Assembly (NCBI GenBank): GCA_937967535.1 | Contig: CALCMV010000351.1 | Coordinates: 1 to 15,816, forward strand | Direction: 5' to 3' | DNA: 15,816 bases | DNA from: an uncultured Saprospiraceae bacterium | GTDB taxonomy: Bacteria; Bacteroidota; Bacteroidia; Chitinophagales; Saprospiraceae | Shown here: in pieces, positions 1-6,596 of the stretch | Numbering within the stretch: position 1 is the first letter of the stretch | Layout of the letters: the number at the start of each line of letters is the position of its first letter | The notes under the pieces: generated by a model | What the model was told of the DNA's origin: nothing | What the model saw: the letters and a program-made list of their open reading frames with translations, nothing else | Database searches by the model: none | Translations under genes and position numbers: made by a program

Positions 1-142
1 TGTTTTTTATCAAATAATTATAAAATTTAATTAATTGAATGTTTTTTACCTTAATAAAAATAAAATAACTGATAATCAATTACTTATGATTTAAACCCGA
101 ATTTCCCAGTTACCTAATTTCCAAAATGTCCAAAGTCCAGTT
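1..142. repeat. Dispersed repeat, copy 1 (cut by the window edge)
   Basis: This A+T-rich stretch matches 7613-7908 almost base for base, except that the second copy carries an extra insert of about 155 bases (147-bp element plus target duplication). Shared landmarks are TCAAATAATTATAAAAT near the start, AACTGATAATCAATTACTTA in the middle and AATGTCCAAAGTC at 125-137. Both copies diverge just after CCAGTT. The repeat runs off the left edge of the window. Its right end lies inside the methyltransferase reading frame and supplies that frame's last residues and stop codon, so it looks like an insertion or rearrangement junction. It encodes no protein of its own. Confidence 0.85.
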
Positions 143-584
143 TATAAAAACTTGCATCTAAAACTTGCTTTGTTAATCCGTAACCATTTTTTTTGAATAT
201 TTCTATTGCCTCTTTTAAGATTCTACTTTTTTCAATTCGTGCAACATTTTCCATTAGAAACCACTTAGGTTTTATCGTAGCAATTATATTTGCGTAAGAA
301 AGCGTCAGGTCTGCACGACCAAGCGTTTCGTCTCTTTTGCCTGCACTTGAAAAATCTTGGCATGGTGGACCTCCAATTATCATCTCTGGATTGAAATTCT
401 GAATTTCATTAATAGCTTCTTGACTTGATAAGTCAGTTTCAAAAATTGGGTGGTCAAAATTATTCCTGTAAATATCAACAGCAGGTTTCCAATTGTCAAA
501 AGCAGCTAAAACATTAAAGCCAGCTTGTTCAAAACCTAATGAAAGCCCACCACACCCCGAAAACAAATCAACAGTATTTTTCAT
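114..584 (-). pseudogene. Truncated DNA (cytosine-5)-methyltransferase, N-terminal fragment
   Basis: The 156-residue product begins with C5-methyltransferase motif I (DLFSGCGGLSLGF, residues 6-18), which binds S-adenosylmethionine. It continues with motif IV (GGPPCQDFS, catalytic Cys near residue 75) and motif VI (ENV). Intact enzymes of this family are usually 300-450 residues; here motif VIII (QxRxR), the target-recognition domain and motifs IX-X are missing. The reading frame leaves family-like sequence after DASFYK and ends in LDFGHFGN, which is encoded by the dispersed repeat at 1-142. The remnant is therefore very unlikely to methylate DNA. The missing half may lie left of the window beyond the repeat. 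No restriction endonuclease partner is visible. Base composition is A+T-rich like the next gene and unlike rpsA, as often seen for transferred restriction-modification genes. Confidence 0.85.
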
Positions 585-653
585 AGTATAAATTTAGGCA
601 AAAAGCTCTGGAGAATTAAAAATGATAGCGTCAAATCGTCTTTCTGGACACCG

Positions 654-666
654 AATGTCCAAAGTC
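654..666 (+). repeat. Isolated end-word of the dispersed repeat
   Basis: AATGTCCAAAGTC occurs here as well as at 125-137 and 7891-7903, where it lies at the right end of the dispersed repeat. Its presence upstream of the methyltransferase start means that gene fragment is flanked by the word on both sides. The match is only 13 bases, so it could be chance or a decayed fragment. Confidence 0.4.
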
Positions 667-685
667 TGGTTAAATATTAGAAAAT

Positions 686-1159
686 ATGAAAATAAAACTA
701 ATTATTTTTCTGTTATTCGGGACTACATATTCGTATTCCCAGAGCAATAATTATTCAAATGACAGCTTGTTTAAAGGAGAAGCAGTAATTTTTACTGAAG
801 ATTATATTCCTCCTTTCAAGGTATCGGGTAAAATATACACGCCAACTTCGACACAAATCTTGGAGGCAGAAAATATTCTTTTCAGTAGATATAATAAAGA
901 TTTAGAAGATATTGCATGGAAAGAGGAGAATGCCCGAAGAAAATACTGGTGTTATAACAGGCAATATTTAGCCTATATTGATTTATCAGGTGAGAATATT
1001 ATGATTATAAATCTCCTCAATTTCAAGCGTAAAAAGAAGGCAGTCAAAGGATTTGAAGGCTGGAAAGAAATTTACCTTGTTGGATTTGGTGAATATTATG
1101 AAAAGAATACCGTGAGATTTGAAATTAATTTAGATACGAGAAAGTTAAGTCTCCAATAA
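686..1159 (+). CDS. Small exported protein of unknown function
   Basis: I do not recognise a characterised family. The 157-residue product starts with a clear Sec signal peptide: MKIK, a hydrophobic stretch to about residue 13, and a likely cleavage before or near SQS at residues 18-20. No lipobox cysteine is present. The mature part is about 135 residues and contains an aromatic-rich segment near residues 86-100 (YWCYNRQYLAYIDLSG), then alternating hydrophobic and charged strands ending in FEINLDTRKLSLQ. This resembles small periplasmic, mostly beta proteins common in Bacteroidota, but that is an impression and not a family assignment. No Shine-Dalgarno is seen, as expected in this phylum. 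It is flanked by a broken methyltransferase and a dispersed 31-bp repeat that begins two bases after the stop codon, so it may be accessory DNA. Confidence 0.75.
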   Translation: MKIKLIIFLLFGTTYSYSQSNNYSNDSLFKGEAVIFTEDYIPPFKVSGKIYTPTSTQILEAENILFSRYNKDLEDIAWKEENARRKYWCYNRQYLAYIDLSGENIMIINLLNFKRKKKAVKGFEGWKEIYLVGFGEYYEKNTVRFEINLDTRKLSLQ

Positions 1160-1160
1160 A

Positions 1161-1191
1161 ATTCATAATTCAAAATTTGGCGAAGACATTG
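1161..1191 (+). repeat. 31-bp dispersed repeat, copy A
   Basis: The 31 bases starting ATTCATAATTCAAAATTTGG and ending GAAGACATTG recur at 13027-13057 with a single G/A difference, almost 12 kb away. The core AATTTGGCGAAGACATT also occurs at 12762-12778 and, inverted with one mismatch, at 12627-12643. All copies are intergenic. Confidence 0.85.
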
Positions 1192-1256
1192 ACCGTATCT
1201 TTCATTTGGAATTGGAAAAAGAATAATCATTTTCAATAAAATTCCATAAAAAAGCC

Positions 1257-1264
1257 TATCTTTG
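1257..1264 (+). promoter_or_regulatory. Candidate -7 promoter element of rpsA
   Basis: TATCTTTG fits the Bacteroidota housekeeping sigma -7 consensus TAnnTTTG. A -33 TTTG-like box is weak (TTTC at 1231-1234). If used, transcription would start near 1268-1272, leaving a 5' leader of about 140 nt before the rpsA start. The last 81 nt of that leader (1329-1409) contain only two G residues. Confidence 0.6.
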
Positions 1265-1409
1265 CACTCGTTTTTGGTGTAGTGGTATTTGAAGTGTCGG
1301 GGTATCGTAGTTCTTTTCATTCAAATGAATAATACAACACAACGAAACTACAACACCATAACACAAACATAAATTTTATTTTTTAACATTTTAAACCAAT
1401 TCTATCTCG

Positions 1410-3497
1410 ATGGAAGATAATAATTTGGAAGAAGCTTTGGAGCAGTCAAAAGAGACGCTTACTGAGGTTACAGAAGCCGCACAAGAAACAGTTGAAAATG
1501 CGGCAGAAACTACTGTTGCAGAAACAACAGAAGTACCCGTAGAAACAGTGGAAGCAACACCAGAAGTTGCCGAAGCAACAGTTGAAAAAGCTGCTGCGAC
1601 AGTCGAAAAACAAGGCGATGCAGTGGTTGTTTCTAAGAAAATTGAAGAAGAAGCAGCAGATTATAAGCCCGAACTTGTAGAAATTGACTTGGACGACGAC
1701 CAACACGCTGCTACTGCACACGACGATTTTGATTGGGATAAAGGCGCGAAAGACGAACTCAACTACACATCAGATGAGTACGCCGAGCAATTGAAAGAAT
1801 ACGAAGAAGAGTTGAACTTTATCAACGAAAACGAAATCGTTACGGGTAAGGTTTCTTACATCAATGAGCAGGCAGGCGTTGCATTGCTTGACCTCAATTA
1901 CAAATCTGACGGTATGGTACCGCTTTCTGACCTTCGCGGAAAGGAAGCTGAAATCGGTGCGCCGATAGAGGTATACATTGAGTCGCGCGAAGATGCTAAG
2001 GGGCAGTTGGTTATCTCACGTCGTAAGGCAAAACTCCTGCGTACATGGGAATCTATTGTTCGCTCTTTGGAAGAGGGTACGACTATAGAAGGTATCATTG
2101 TGAGCAAAACCAAAGGTGGTTTGATTGTAGATGTGGGTGGTTTGGAGACTTTCTTGCCCGGTTCGCAGATTGACATTAAGCCGGTAACGGATTACGATGC
2201 TTACGTTGGCAAAAAGATGGAATTCAAAGTCGTCAAAGTAAATGAGACGATTAAAAATGCCGTCGTTTCGCACAAAGCACTTATTGAAAGTGATTTGGAA
2301 GAGCAACGTCAGAAAATCATCGCAGACCTCGAAAAAGGTCAGGTACTCGAAGGTACTGTCAAAAATATCACCGACTTTGGGGCATTTCTCGACTTGGGTG
2401 GTGTTGATGGTTTATTGTACATTACCGATATTTCTTGGGGACGCATCACGCACCCGCGCGAAGTACTCAAAATCAACGACAAAATCAACGTGGTTGTACT
2501 TGATTTTGATGATAATAAAAAACGGATTTCTCTCGGTCTCAAGCAATTGCAGCCGCATCCATGGGATGTGCTTTCCGAAGAAATCAGCGAAGGCTCTACC
2601 ATTGAAGGTAAAATCGTTAACATTGAAGACTACGGAGCCTTCCTCGAAATTCAGCCGGGGGTTGAGGGCTTGATTCACGTATCGGAAGTATCTTGGAGCA
2701 GCCAAATGGTCAATGCCAAAGATTACTTCAAAGTGGGCGAAATACACTCTGCCAAAGTGGTTACAATTGACCGCGACGACAGAAAGATGTCACTCAGTCT
2801 CAAGCAATTGACCAATGACCCATGGACAGAAATTGATGACAAATTCCCGGTCGGCAGTCGCCATACAGGTTTGGTCAAAAACCTGACACCCTATGGTGTG
2901 TTTATCGAATTGTCGGAAGGTATCGGTGGTATGATTCACATTTCGGATTTGTCTTGGACAAAGCGTTATTCGCACCCAAGCGAGTACGTCAAGAAAGGTC
3001 AGGAATTGGATGTGACTATCGAAGAAATTGATAAAGGCAGCCGCAAATTGTCGCTCGGACACAAGCAACTCGAAGAGAATCCATGGGATACTTTCGAGAC
3101 GGTTTTCCCGGTTGGTTCTTACCACGAAGTGACAGTATTGCGTGTTGACGACAGGGGCGCGATTGTTCAATTGCCATATGGTTTGGAGGCTTTCGCACCT
3201 AAGAAACACATGCGAAAAGAAGACAATACATTTGCACAGGCAGAAGAAGTACTGTATGTAAAAGTATTGGAATTTAACCGCGATGATAAGCGTATCTTGG
3301 TTTCTCACTCTCGCTATACCGACGACCAGCGTAAAGAAGGTGAAGAAAATCAAAGAGAAGAGAAGAGAAAAGAGAAAGAAGAAGTTCGCAAAACTATCAA
3401 AAAACAAAACGTACAAGTAGAGCGCGAAACACTTGGCGATTTGGATGTGTTCTCTGCATTGAAAGAACAAATGAAAGACGAAGATAAAGAAGAATAA
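1410..3497 (+). CDS. rpsA: 30S ribosomal protein S1
   Basis: This 695-residue protein contains six consecutive S1/OB-fold RNA-binding domains at about residues 142-206, 222-290, 310-380, 394-467, 481-555 and 568-635. Domains 3-5 carry the typical S1 signature (G-x-V-x-x-I/L-x-x-F/Y-G-x-F, a DIS/EVS turn, and a closing D-x-x-x-K/R-x-x-S-L-x-x-K-Q-L). S1 recruits mRNA to the 30S subunit and is expected to matter especially in Bacteroidota, whose mRNAs mostly lack Shine-Dalgarno sequences. The first ~130 residues are an acidic low-complexity extension rich in Ala, Thr, Val and Glu; the C-terminus (about 637-695) is a charged, probably helical tail. The ATG at 1410 follows a long A/C-rich leader, and no later in-frame ATG would keep the acidic extension. 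A strong hairpin terminator follows at 3557-3589. Confidence 0.97.
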   Translation: MEDNNLEEALEQSKETLTEVTEAAQETVENAAETTVAETTEVPVETVEATPEVAEATVEKAAATVEKQGDAVVVSKKIEEEAADYKPELVEIDLDDDQHAATAHDDFDWDKGAKDELNYTSDEYAEQLKEYEEELNFINENEIVTGKVSYINEQAGVALLDLNYKSDGMVPLSDLRGKEAEIGAPIEVYIESREDAKGQLVISRRKAKLLRTWESIVRSLEEGTTIEGIIVSKTKGGLIVDVGGLETFLPGSQIDIKPVTDYDAYVGKKMEFKVVKVNETIKNAVVSHKALIESDLEEQRQKIIADLEKGQVLEGTVKNITDFGAFLDLGGVDGLLYITDISWGRITHPREVLKINDKINVVVLDFDDNKKRISLGLKQLQPHPWDVLSEEISEGSTIEGKIVNIEDYGAFLEIQPGVEGLIHVSEVSWSSQMVNAKDYFKVGEIHSAKVVTIDRDDRKMSLSLKQLTNDPWTEIDDKFPVGSRHTGLVKNLTPYGVFIELSEGIGGMIHISDLSWTKRYSHPSEYVKKGQELDVTIEEIDKGSRKLSLGHKQLEENPWDTFETVFPVGSYHEVTVLRVDDRGAIVQLPYGLEAFAPKKHMRKEDNTFAQAEEVLYVKVLEFNRDDKRILVSHSRYTDDQRKEGEENQREEKRKEKEEVRKTIKKQNVQVERETLGDLDVFSALKEQMKDEDKEE

Positions 3498-3556
3498 TTG
3501 ACTGATTATCAGTTTATTAAATATTTTCTTTGACTTCGCTGAAATATTTTTTATAC

Positions 3557-3589
3557 AAAAGCCTCCGACATTTTTTGTCGGGGGCTTTT
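3557..3589. terminator. Rho-independent terminator after rpsA
   Basis: The arms AAAAGCCTCCGACA (3557-3570) and TGTCGGGGGCTTTT (3576-3589) form a 14-bp stem with one G-U wobble and a five-T loop. The right arm ends in TTTT and the left arm begins with AAAA, so the structure can act in both directions. It lies about 60 bp after the rpsA stop codon. Confidence 0.9.
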
Positions 3590-3744
3590 GTCGTATACAC
3601 GACAGTACAATATTTATTGGCAAACTGTTAGAACTTAATGACAACAAATGCGTTACCTACTCTTTGGATATTTTTAAACATGCTCTTAGGAAGCAAGAGA
3701 TTGTTTCCTGGAAATATTCTTCTAACAAAATCAAACACAATATT

Positions 3745-4053
3745 ATGTCAGCAATACCTTCAAATTTTAAAAAACTCATTAGTTCAGACAAACCCGTTTT
3801 GATTGATTTTTTCGCTGAATGGTGTGGTCCGTGTAAGGCAATGTCACCAATTCTTACAAAAGTAAAAAGTGAAATTGGCGATAAAGCTACTATCGTGAAA
3901 ATAGATGTAGACAAAAATCAGGCACTTGCCAATCATTTCCAAATTCTTGGTGTGCCTACAGTCATGCTGTTTAAGAATGGTGAAATGCTATATTCTAAGC
4001 CCGGCGTACACACTGCTGTACAAATGAAAGGACTGATTGAGGCGTACATTTAA
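3745..4053 (+). CDS. trxA: Thioredoxin
   Basis: This 102-residue cytoplasmic thioredoxin has the WCGPC redox centre (residues 26-30, Cys27/Cys30), the buried Asp in VLIDFFAEW (residue 21), the cis-proline loop GVPT (Pro71) and the C-terminal strand-helix FKNGE...GLIEAYI. Its length is that of classical thioredoxins, and it has no signal peptide, so it should reduce cytosolic protein disulfides using thioredoxin reductase, which is not in the window. I chose the ATG at 3745 because it gives the canonical family N-terminus. The frame extends upstream to a TTG at 3664, but those 27 residues match nothing expected for the family. The 24 bases before the ATG contain no G. It is separated from rpsA by a terminator and is therefore probably transcribed separately. 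It converges on the GH25 gene. Confidence 0.95.
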   Translation: MSAIPSNFKKLISSDKPVLIDFFAEWCGPCKAMSPILTKVKSEIGDKATIVKIDVDKNQALANHFQILGVPTVMLFKNGEMLYSKPGVHTAVQMKGLIEAYI

Positions 4054-4062
4054 CAATGATAC

Positions 4063-4127
4063 AATGATGAAATGCTTAAATGATTTGAATGGAATAATTT
4101 ATTTCATCATTCAAGCATTTCATCATT
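4063..4127. terminator. Inverted repeat between convergent trxA and GH25 genes
   Basis: A 22-bp arm at 4063-4084 (AATGATGAAATGCTTAAATG...) is matched by its reverse complement at 4106-4127 with one mismatch (A versus G), leaving a 21-nt loop. The right arm overlaps the last codons of the GH25 gene, so its coding 3' end is copied in inverted form just outside it. There is no clean U-run, so a terminator role for both converging genes is inferred from position and stem length. Confidence 0.55.
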
Positions 4128-4946
4128 ACAAAACTGCACCAAAGCCGCTGAATCTCCACGAAAAACATTAAAATCTACATTTCCGTTGATGCCATCCAAG
4201 CGTCCGCGATTTCCATATTGCCAAAATGTCCATTGCTGTTTTCCTTTCAAGGCGGGCGATTTGCGCTTATTATAGCGGGCTATCCAAAGTGGGTATTCAT
4301 CAAAATATCCTTGCAAATGGTCGTGGTAAAAATCCTGATTGGTATAAATAATAGGACGCACACCATAGGCTTTTTCGACGATAGTGAGCCAGATTTGCAC
4401 CCCTTCCCGCAGTTTTTCGGGCGAAGCCCCGTCTACCACTTCCACATCCAATGCAGGCGGCAAATCTCCCTTGTTCAGCTTCACAAAATTGACATAATTC
4501 TCGGCTTGCTTCCGCACATTGATGGTTGGGCGAAAAAAATGATAAGCTCCGCGTCGCACCTCCTGCTCTCCCAATGCTTTCCAATTTTCCACAAATCGTT
4601 TATCCTTCATTTCCTGCCCTTCGCTCGCCTTAATGTACACAAAATCAATATCTTGCGTCATCACCATTTCCCAATCAATCTCCTTTTGATAATGCGACAC
4701 ATCAATGCCATGTATTTCGTAAGCCTCCATACGTTCTGTAGGAGTACGACAGCCTATGGCAAGTACCAAACACGAAATAACAAACAATAAATTCCAAGTG
4801 AGTATAGCTCGCCTAGCACTTTGAAAATATCCAACAAGTAGATTCAAATTCCAAATCTCTCCGTAAAAAGCATTTTGAACTTGGAACTTGGGCATTGGAA
4901 TTTGGAATTTAATATTTGGGATTTGATTTTTTTTAAACAACTTCAT
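4107..4946 (-). CDS. GH25 lysozyme-like muramidase, predicted lipoprotein
   Basis: The catalytic domain (about residues 77-275 of 279) has the glycoside hydrolase family 25 landmarks: HGIDVSHYQ at the first strand, DFVYIKASEG, AYHFFRP, the catalytic ALDVE motif (Asp167 and Glu169) and the C-terminal WQYG...VDFNVF. GH25 enzymes cleave the MurNAc-GlcNAc bond of peptidoglycan. A lipoprotein signal (LLFVISCLVLAIGC, lipobox Cys66) predicts export and lipidation. The start is awkward: the ATG at 4946 overlaps the end of the upstream LysM gene by 14 bases, suggesting translational coupling. However, it places about 40 residues of repeat-derived sequence before the hydrophobic segment. An in-frame TTG at 4847 would give a normal-looking signal peptide, and an earlier ATG at 4979 is also open. 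The catalytic assignment is firm; the N-terminus is not. Confidence 0.88.
   Translation of the reverse strand: MKLFKKNQIPNIKFQIPMPKFQVQNAFYGEIWNLNLLVGYFQSARRAILTWNLLFVISCLVLAIGCRTPTERMEAYEIHGIDVSHYQKEIDWEMVMTQDIDFVYIKASEGQEMKDKRFVENWKALGEQEVRRGAYHFFRPTINVRKQAENYVNFVKLNKGDLPPALDVEVVDGASPEKLREGVQIWLTIVEKAYGVRPIIYTNQDFYHDHLQGYFDEYPLWIARYNKRKSPALKGKQQWTFWQYGNRGRLDGINGNVDFNVFRGDSAALVQFCNDEMLE
4846..4910. repeat. Inverted repeat inside the GH25 N-terminal coding region
   Basis: AAATTCCAAAT (4846-4856) and ATTTGGAATTT (4900-4910) are exact reverse complements separated by 43 bases. The sequence around them (GAACTTGGAACTTGGGCATT) resembles the simple-word intergenic repeats of this genome more than coding DNA. 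It encodes the atypical KFQIP/KFQVQN segment before the lipoprotein signal. Confidence 0.6.
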
Positions 4947-5991
4947 TTCTATCAAACAATGGTCTGAACAAACGTACATAAGTGCGTTTGGTCAGGTCAT
5001 ATTCTTTATACACTTTATACCCATCTTCCACTTCGTCGCGGTCAGTAATCACAAAATGCCGACGAACAGAGACCGCCACGCGGTCTTTCTCTGCCCCCAT
5101 ACCTTTAAAAGTCCATTCTTCCACATTCAAACCCGGTTCATCAATCGCCTTTCGCTCAATGAATGACATCAGCACCATATTATGCGAATCATCCGAACCC
5201 GTACCGCCAAACAATTGAATCACGCAGCCCGGCGTATGGTCTTCCACATCAATCTGCTCAAACTTTTCCGAAAAATGTAACTCCCCAGCCCTGATATAAT
5301 GCTTATTGCTCTCCTTCACATCCGGCTCATAGCCGGCATGATAGGCACAATCGTGCATAAAAATATTGCACTTCCAGATGTCCGGTCCCCAATTTACGCC
5401 ATACTCCCTTTGTCCGTTAATCATTTCACTGCGGCTCTCATTTGCCCCAACCAATCCGTCATTTGGGCTAAAAAATACTATTGAAGTAGTCGCATACTTT
5501 TCTCCGATAAGCCCTGCCCCGCGATACCTTGCCGCATCCAACATCGCCCGGTTCGGACGCGAAGGCAAGTCCATATACCCCGCCACCGCTGCATCCAAAT
5601 CATTGGTGTGCCTACAATATTCCGCAAAACACAGTTCATCTACCGAAGGAATATACAACGTATCACCCACCCGATAAATCTCCTCTGTATTGAACTCCCG
5701 CAAACTCGTACTGTGCATCCCATGATGGTCTGCCACCCCTTCAAAACTCAAGGCATTTGTCCCTTCCATCACATCCCTTTCTTCAATCGTGTATGCAAAA
5801 CCCGGTGCCAAGCCTACCGCGTCCGTCTCCTCTGCCCGATAAGGAAATTTCGTCATTCCCTTTGGCAAATCATCTCCTTCGTTATTTATACTTCTATCAT
5901 TATCGCTATTACCATTATCGGTGGGTGGCGTATCAGGACTATCCAACCATCCAAATAGAAATTGGAGCAAATTTTTTAGAAAATCCAACAT
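4933..5991 (-). CDS. LysM-like plus papain/NlpC-like predicted peptidoglycan hydrolase
   Basis: This 352-residue protein has a short amphipathic N-terminus (LKNLLQFLFGWL), a Pro/Asn/Asp-rich linker to about residue 45, then a LysM-like segment at about 64-115 (FAYTIEERD...IYRVGDTLYIPS). The C-terminal half contains WKCNIFMHDCAYHAGYEP (Cys208) and, about 60 residues on, PGCVIQLF...DDSHNMVLM (His270). That Cys/His order and context match papain-fold cell-wall amidases and peptidases (NlpC/P60, CHAP and relatives), so Cys208 and His270 are the likely catalytic pair. I recognise no exact family. There is no obvious Sec signal peptide, which is unusual for an enzyme expected to reach peptidoglycan. 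Its 3' end overlaps the GH25 start by 14 bases, so two cell-wall-cutting activities (glycan and peptide) are probably co-expressed. Roles in wall remodelling, or as an effector or lysis pair, remain open. Confidence 0.75.
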   Translation of the reverse strand: MLDFLKNLLQFLFGWLDSPDTPPTDNGNSDNDRSINNEGDDLPKGMTKFPYRAEETDAVGLAPGFAYTIEERDVMEGTNALSFEGVADHHGMHSTSLREFNTEEIYRVGDTLYIPSVDELCFAEYCRHTNDLDAAVAGYMDLPSRPNRAMLDAARYRGAGLIGEKYATTSIVFFSPNDGLVGANESRSEMINGQREYGVNWGPDIWKCNIFMHDCAYHAGYEPDVKESNKHYIRAGELHFSEKFEQIDVEDHTPGCVIQLFGGTGSDDSHNMVLMSFIERKAIDEPGLNVEEWTFKGMGAEKDRVAVSVRRHFVITDRDEVEDGYKVYKEYDLTKRTYVRLFRPLFDRNEVV

Positions 5992-6298
5992 CGTTTTTGA
6001 TTTTTGATTTGGTGATTTTTGATTTTTGATTGGATTTTATCGTGTAAATTTATAACAGAATTTAATTATAATATAGTATTTTGTTAGTATTAATAAATAA
6101 TAATTTTATGAAAAATTAATTATTAACATTATTCAAAATAATAAAAAAGTAAATTAGTAAAAAAAATAAATATATTTTACTCAAATCAAAATATTTCCTT
6201 TACTATACACGAATTAAAAATCAAAAATTAAAAACCCTTCAATTATTCAGCGCAAATTACAAAAAACTATCAAAGTTTAGTATTTTCACCGAAAATGA
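5992..6298. other. Gene-free A+T-rich spacer between divergent LysM-hydrolase gene and fmt array
   Basis: No plausible coding sequence is present. On the minus strand the first ~45 bases upstream of the LysM gene are built from repeats of ATCAAAA and AATCACC-like words with no G for about 40 nt. The remainder (about 6040-6240) is extremely A+T-rich. I found no TAnnTTTG element on either strand. Confidence 0.6.
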
Positions 6299-6466
6299 GT
6301 TGACGGATTGATGAGTTGACGAGTTGTTGAGTTGATGAGTTGACGGGTTGACGAGTTGTTGAGTTGATGAGTTGACGGGTTGACGAGTTGTTGAGTTGAT
6401 GAGTTGACGGGTTGACGAGTTGTTGAGTTGATGAGTTGTTGAGTTGATGAGTTGTTGAATTGACGA
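6299..6466 (+). repeat. Tandem octamer array, left half (21 x GTTGANGA)
   Basis: Twenty-one consecutive 8-base units run in one register: variants of GTTGATGA, GTTGACGG, GTTGACGA and GTTGTTGA (two begin ATTGA). A higher-order 32-bp unit of four octamers repeats perfectly three times (6331-6362, 6363-6394, 6395-6426). The minus strand of the array is open in several frames only because the unit lacks stop codons in those frames; the Gln/Asn/Ser/Thr-rich translations are not proteins. Confidence 0.97.
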
Positions 6467-6505
6467 ATCCATCTACAATAACTCTACAACACAACAAACA
6501 ACAAC

Positions 6506-6596
6506 TCGTCAACACAACAACACAACAACAACTCAACAACTCAACAACTCAACAACACAACAACTCAACAACTCAACAACTCAACAACTCGTCGAA
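6506..6596 (+). repeat. Tandem octamer array, right half, inverted and abutting the fmt start
   Basis: The unit is TCAACAAC with variants ACAACAAC, TCGTCAAC and TCGTCGAA, i.e. the reverse complement of the left-half units. After one 3-base phase slip near 6530, eight octamers run without interruption from 6533 to 6596, directly against the fmt ATG at 6597. With the left half it forms an imperfect palindrome of about 300 bp around a ~40-base centre. As RNA it could either fold back on the left half or, if transcription begins in the centre, provide an unstructured G-poor leader. Confidence 0.95.

Noticed and set aside
1096..1320. 74-residue minus-strand open frame upstream of rpsA
   Set aside because: It runs through the 31-bp repeat and the candidate rpsA promoter and overlaps the end of the 157-residue gene; no protein features are visible.
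2790..3647. 285-residue open frame on the minus strand, opposite rpsA
   Set aside because: It lies almost wholly antisense to the six-domain S1 gene, has no recognisable domains, and is rich in Cys/Phe runs typical of antisense shadow frames. Several smaller antisense frames in rpsA were rejected for the same reason.
3664..3744. TTG-initiated N-terminal extension of thioredoxin
   Set aside because: The 27 extra residues are not signal-peptide-like and are not part of the thioredoxin fold; the ATG at 3745 gives the canonical length.
4218..4790. 190-residue plus-strand open frame opposite the GH25 gene
   Set aside because: It is antisense to clear GH25 catalytic motifs and shows no family features.
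6257..6539. Gln/Asn/Ser/Thr-rich open frames on the minus strand across the octamer array
   Set aside because: Two frames are open simultaneously because the 8-base unit has no stop codon in them; the translations merely repeat the DNA unit and have no signal peptide, promoter or family likeness.
6299..6596. CRISPR-like array
   Set aside because: There are no unique spacers between repeats; the units are contiguous octamers with internal point variants, and no cas genes are present.
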